7,308 bases of DNA, from NCBI GenBank assembly GCA_030621075.1, contig JAUXII010000038.1:1-7308 (forward strand), in the 5' to 3' direction. The number at the start of each line of letters is the position of its first letter. Within the stretch, counting starts at the first letter, position 1. The position numbers and the translations under genes were made by a program. A model generated the notes under the pieces. The model was not told the DNA's origin and did not search any database. It saw only the letters and a program-made list of their open reading frames with translations. The stretch is from Lentimicrobiaceae bacterium. Lineage in GTDB: Bacteria; Bacteroidota; Bacteroidia; Bacteroidales; JAGONC01. Shown here in pieces: positions 5,229-7,308 of the stretch.

Positions 5229-7124
5229 TTAGATTTTTTTCACTGCTTTCACTATCCCGGCTACGTCATACCCACATTCGGCATGCAATTCCGCGATTGT
5301 GCCCTGTTCAATAAACTTGTCGGGAATTCCCAATCGTTTTACCTGTGCAATATAATGATGATCTGCCATAAATTCCAGCACTGCGCTTCCCAGCCCTCCA
5401 ACAATAGTACCATCTTCTACGGTTATGATCTTTTTAAATTTACTAAATACAGTTGCAAGGAGTTCTTCATCGATAGGCTTCAGAAAACGCATATCATAGT
5501 GAGCAACGCTGATGCCCTGGTCATCCAGTTCTTTACATGCCTCAATTACCGAATTGCCTACATGTCCGATTGACAAAACAGCTATATCATCGCCTTCTTT
5601 TATTAATTGTCCTTTTCCAATAGTAAATTCACGAAATGGCGTTTCCCATTCTGCATTTATTCCTCTTCCACGGGGATATCGAATAGCCACTGGCCCGGTT
5701 ACATTCAACTGGGCTGTGTACATCAGGTTTCTCAGTTCCTCTTCATTAATAGGAGCAGCTACCGTCATATTTGGAACAGATCTCAGGTATGCCAAATCAA
5801 AAGCACCATGATGTGTTGGCCCATCCTCTCCTACCAATCCTCCACGGTCGACGCAAAAAACGACATGTAAATTCTGCAAAGCAACATCGTGGATAATCTG
5901 ATCATAAGCCCGCTGCATAAAGGTTGAATAAATATTACAGAAGGGTATCATTCCTGCTACTGCCAATCCGGCTGCGAAGCTAACAGCATGCTGTTCGGCA
6001 ATCCCCACATCAAAAGCTCTATCAGGAATTTGAGCCATCATTATGTTCAAGGAGCTTCCTGTTGGCATGGCTGGTGTAATTCCAACAATCCGGCTATTAT
6101 TTTTTGCAAGTTCAACAATTGTTTTACCAAAAACTATTTGGTATTTTGGAGGGGGGTTATGTTCACAGGGATCTTCAATAATCTTCCCTGTTTTTTTATC
6201 AAATGCTCCAGGTGCATGGAATGTAATCTGGTCTTTCTCAGCTTGCTTAAAACCTTTTCCCTTAACGGTGATAACATGTAATAATTTTGGCCCTTTAATA
6301 TTCTTTAAATCGCTTAGTATCTTTGTCAACCGAACCACATCATGGCCGTCAACAGGCCCAAAATACCTGAAATTAAAGGCTTCAAACAGGTTTGATTTTT
6401 TAAGGATAGTTGATTTGACGGCATTTCCGATTTGCTTTACGATTGCGCGTGAATTTTCTCCATATTTGGTTCTTCCACCCATCAATATCCATACTTTATC
6501 TTTGAGCTTATTATAGGTTTTTGATGTTACAATATCAATCAGGTATTCACTAAAAGCCCCTGCACTTTTATCAATGGCTATACCATTATCATTAAGGATA
6601 ACCAGCAAATTTGATTCAGAAACCCCGGCATTATTCAACGCCTCCATGGCCATTCCACCTGTCATAGCCCCATCCCCAATAACAGCAATATGTTGCCGTT
6701 CGTCTTCCTTATTCAGGCTGGCAGCAACTGCCATACCCAAAGCGGCAGAAATAGATGTAGATGAATGCCCTACGCCAAAGGCATCATATTCACTCTCCGA
6801 CATTTTGGGAAATCCACTTATTCCATGATGCCTTCTATTGGTAAGAAAAGCATCTTTTCTTCCGGTCAGGATCTTATGAGCATAGGCCTGATGACCAACA
6901 TCCCAGATCAACTTATCAAATGGTGTATTAAAAACATAATGGATAGCTACTGCCAGTTCCACTGCGCCAAGGCTGGCACCAAGATGGCCCGGATTGATCG
7001 AAACCATATCAATAATTAACTGCCTGATCTCTTCAGACAGGGCCGGCAATTGTTCTTCATTCAGCTTCCGGAGATCGACCGGGAAATTGATATGTTGGAG
7101 TAATGTTTTGCTATGTGATTCCAT
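5229..7124 (-). CDS. dxs: 1-deoxy-D-xylulose-5-phosphate synthase
   Basis: 631 residues from the ATG at 7124. The enzyme condenses pyruvate and glyceraldehyde 3-phosphate to DXP with thiamine diphosphate, the first step of MEP isoprenoid synthesis and a source for thiamine and pyridoxal. The N-terminal ThDP domain has NPGHLGAS (44-51, catalytic-site H47), GVGHSSTSIS (117-126, H120), GDGAMTGG (150-157, metal-binding D151) and NDN (178-180). The transketolase pyrimidine domain has VGIAEQHA (373-380, E377), VDRGGLVGEDGPTHHG (424-439) and RYPRG (481-485). A C-terminal transketolase domain completes the protein, which looks intact. An in-frame TTG at 7154 would add ten residues, but it lies inside the -7 promoter box and so would precede the transcript. 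An AGGA sits 4 bases before the ATG, and the protein then begins like Bacteroides Dxs (…INFPVDLRKL). First gene of the dxs-NhaC-TSUP operon. Confidence 0.95.
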   Translation of the reverse strand: MESHSKTLLQHINFPVDLRKLNEEQLPALSEEIRQLIIDMVSINPGHLGASLGAVELAVAIHYVFNTPFDKLIWDVGHQAYAHKILTGRKDAFLTNRRHHGISGFPKMSESEYDAFGVGHSSTSISAALGMAVAASLNKEDERQHIAVIGDGAMTGGMAMEALNNAGVSESNLLVILNDNGIAIDKSAGAFSEYLIDIVTSKTYNKLKDKVWILMGGRTKYGENSRAIVKQIGNAVKSTILKKSNLFEAFNFRYFGPVDGHDVVRLTKILSDLKNIKGPKLLHVITVKGKGFKQAEKDQITFHAPGAFDKKTGKIIEDPCEHNPPPKYQIVFGKTIVELAKNNSRIVGITPAMPTGSSLNIMMAQIPDRAFDVGIAEQHAVSFAAGLAVAGMIPFCNIYSTFMQRAYDQIIHDVALQNLHVVFCVDRGGLVGEDGPTHHGAFDLAYLRSVPNMTVAAPINEEELRNLMYTAQLNVTGPVAIRYPRGRGINAEWETPFREFTIGKGQLIKEGDDIAVLSIGHVGNSVIEACKELDDQGISVAHYDMRFLKPIDEELLATVFSKFKKIITVEDGTIVGGLGSAVLEFMADHHYIAQVKRLGIPDKFIEQGTIAELHAECGYDVAGIVKAVKKI

Positions 7125-7151
7125 CTCGTCCTGAAAAAATGGTTCTACTTT

Positions 7152-7159
7152 CAAACTTA
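7152..7159 (-). promoter_or_regulatory. -7 box of the dxs operon promoter
   Basis: On the minus strand TAAGTTTG (7159 to 7152) matches TAnnTTTG perfectly and lies about 28 bases before the ATG at 7124, giving a leader near 20 bases. No TTG is found 17-23 bases upstream. The closest, in the last octamer unit (7190 to 7188), is 28 bases away. The tandem octamers fill this spacer. Confidence 0.5.
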
Positions 7160-7162
7160 TTT

Positions 7163-7194
7163 ATAATGCTGTAATGCTATAATGCTGCAATGCT
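7163..7194. repeat. Octanucleotide tandem array, four copies of RYAATGCT
   Basis: Four contiguous units occupy 7163-7194: ATAATGCT, GTAATGCT, ATAATGCT and GCAATGCT. On the minus strand, the direction of dxs transcription, they read AGCATTRY. The array begins 3 bases upstream of the dxs -7 box and occupies the spacer and expected -33 region. A diverged pair of units in the opposite orientation occurs at 7285-7300. Confidence 0.85.
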
Positions 7195-7284
7195 TAAATA
7201 TTCCATGATCATTAAATCTTTGATGATATATGGCTTGAATATTACAATATTAGGTTTTTTCATTTTGTGTATTATTTTTATTCT

Positions 7285-7300
7285 CGCATTGTAGCATTCA
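7285..7300. repeat. Inverted, diverged octamer pair
   Basis: CGCATTGT and AGCATTCA (7285-7300) resemble the octamers of 7163-7194 but in the opposite orientation. CGCATTGTAGCATT (7285-7298) matches the reverse complement of 7181-7194 at 12 of 14 positions. The roughly 90 bases between them are AT-rich, with a small imperfect stem (CCAT-ATCAT at 7203-7212 against ATGAT-ATGG at 7223-7233). No convincing gene is seen there. Confidence 0.5.
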
Positions 7301-7308
7301 ATCATTCT

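Noticed and set aside
5093..6828. Several plus-strand ORFs of 73-157 residues opposite dxs and the antiporter
   Set aside because: They lie antisense to intact, well-recognised genes, have no promoter or family signature, and are frame shadows.
7177..7308. Minus-strand open frame from the window edge to a TAG inside the octamer array (43 codons, including a 28-residue stretch from ATG at 7263)
   Set aside because: It ends inside the tandem repeat, has low complexity and no recognisable family; it could be the tail of an upstream gene, but nothing in the window supports that.

Overview
The window looks like a chromosomal segment of a Bacteroidota bacterium, probably of the Bacteroidales/Marinilabiliales type. 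It is AT-rich. The three outer genes are preceded by Bacteroidota-style -7 boxes (TAnnTTTG), and Shine-Dalgarno signals are mostly weak or absent. The Dxs protein begins like the Bacteroides family form. The genus is an inference from these traits; no rRNA or other marker gene is present.

Layout. (1) Positions 1-471, minus strand: the first 157 codons of a large restriction-modification protein (PD-(D/E)XK nuclease N-terminus, type IIG/Eco57I-like), cut by the window edge. (2) Positions 472-774: a divergent intergenic region with a good minus-strand promoter, a 12-bp palindrome, a GC-rich REP-like hairpin with a duplicated 20-bp unit, a heptanucleotide tandem array, and a -7 box for the next gene. 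(3) Positions 775-2432, plus strand: a tight three-gene operon encoding a LOG-family nucleotide phosphoribohydrolase, a P-loop nucleotide kinase-like protein, and a dCMP deaminase. The last two overlap by 8 bp. (4) Positions 2427-2459: an AT-rich inverted repeat lying across the convergent gene ends. (5) Positions 2446-7124, minus strand: a tight operon read as dxs, then an NhaC-family Na+/H+ antiporter with an unusual N-terminal extracytoplasmic domain, then a TauE/SafE (TSUP) permease; gaps are 8 and 3 bp. (6) Positions 7125-7308: the dxs promoter region, with an octanucleotide tandem array and a diverged inverted copy further upstream.

How the genes fit together. The plus-strand operon is about nucleotide handling: dCMP deamination gives dUMP for thymidylate synthesis, LOG releases free base from nucleoside monophosphates, and the kinase-like partner is of unknown substrate. 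The kinase-deaminase pair has the same domain order as the fused antiphage deaminase AvcD/DcdV, but a housekeeping role is at least as likely. The minus-strand operon combines the first step of MEP isoprenoid synthesis with two membrane transporters. No wholly new system is demonstrable. The most interesting points are the short tandem arrays that occupy the expected -33 regions of both operon promoters, the split AvcD-like gene pair next to a restriction-modification gene, and the extracytoplasmic domain on the antiporter.
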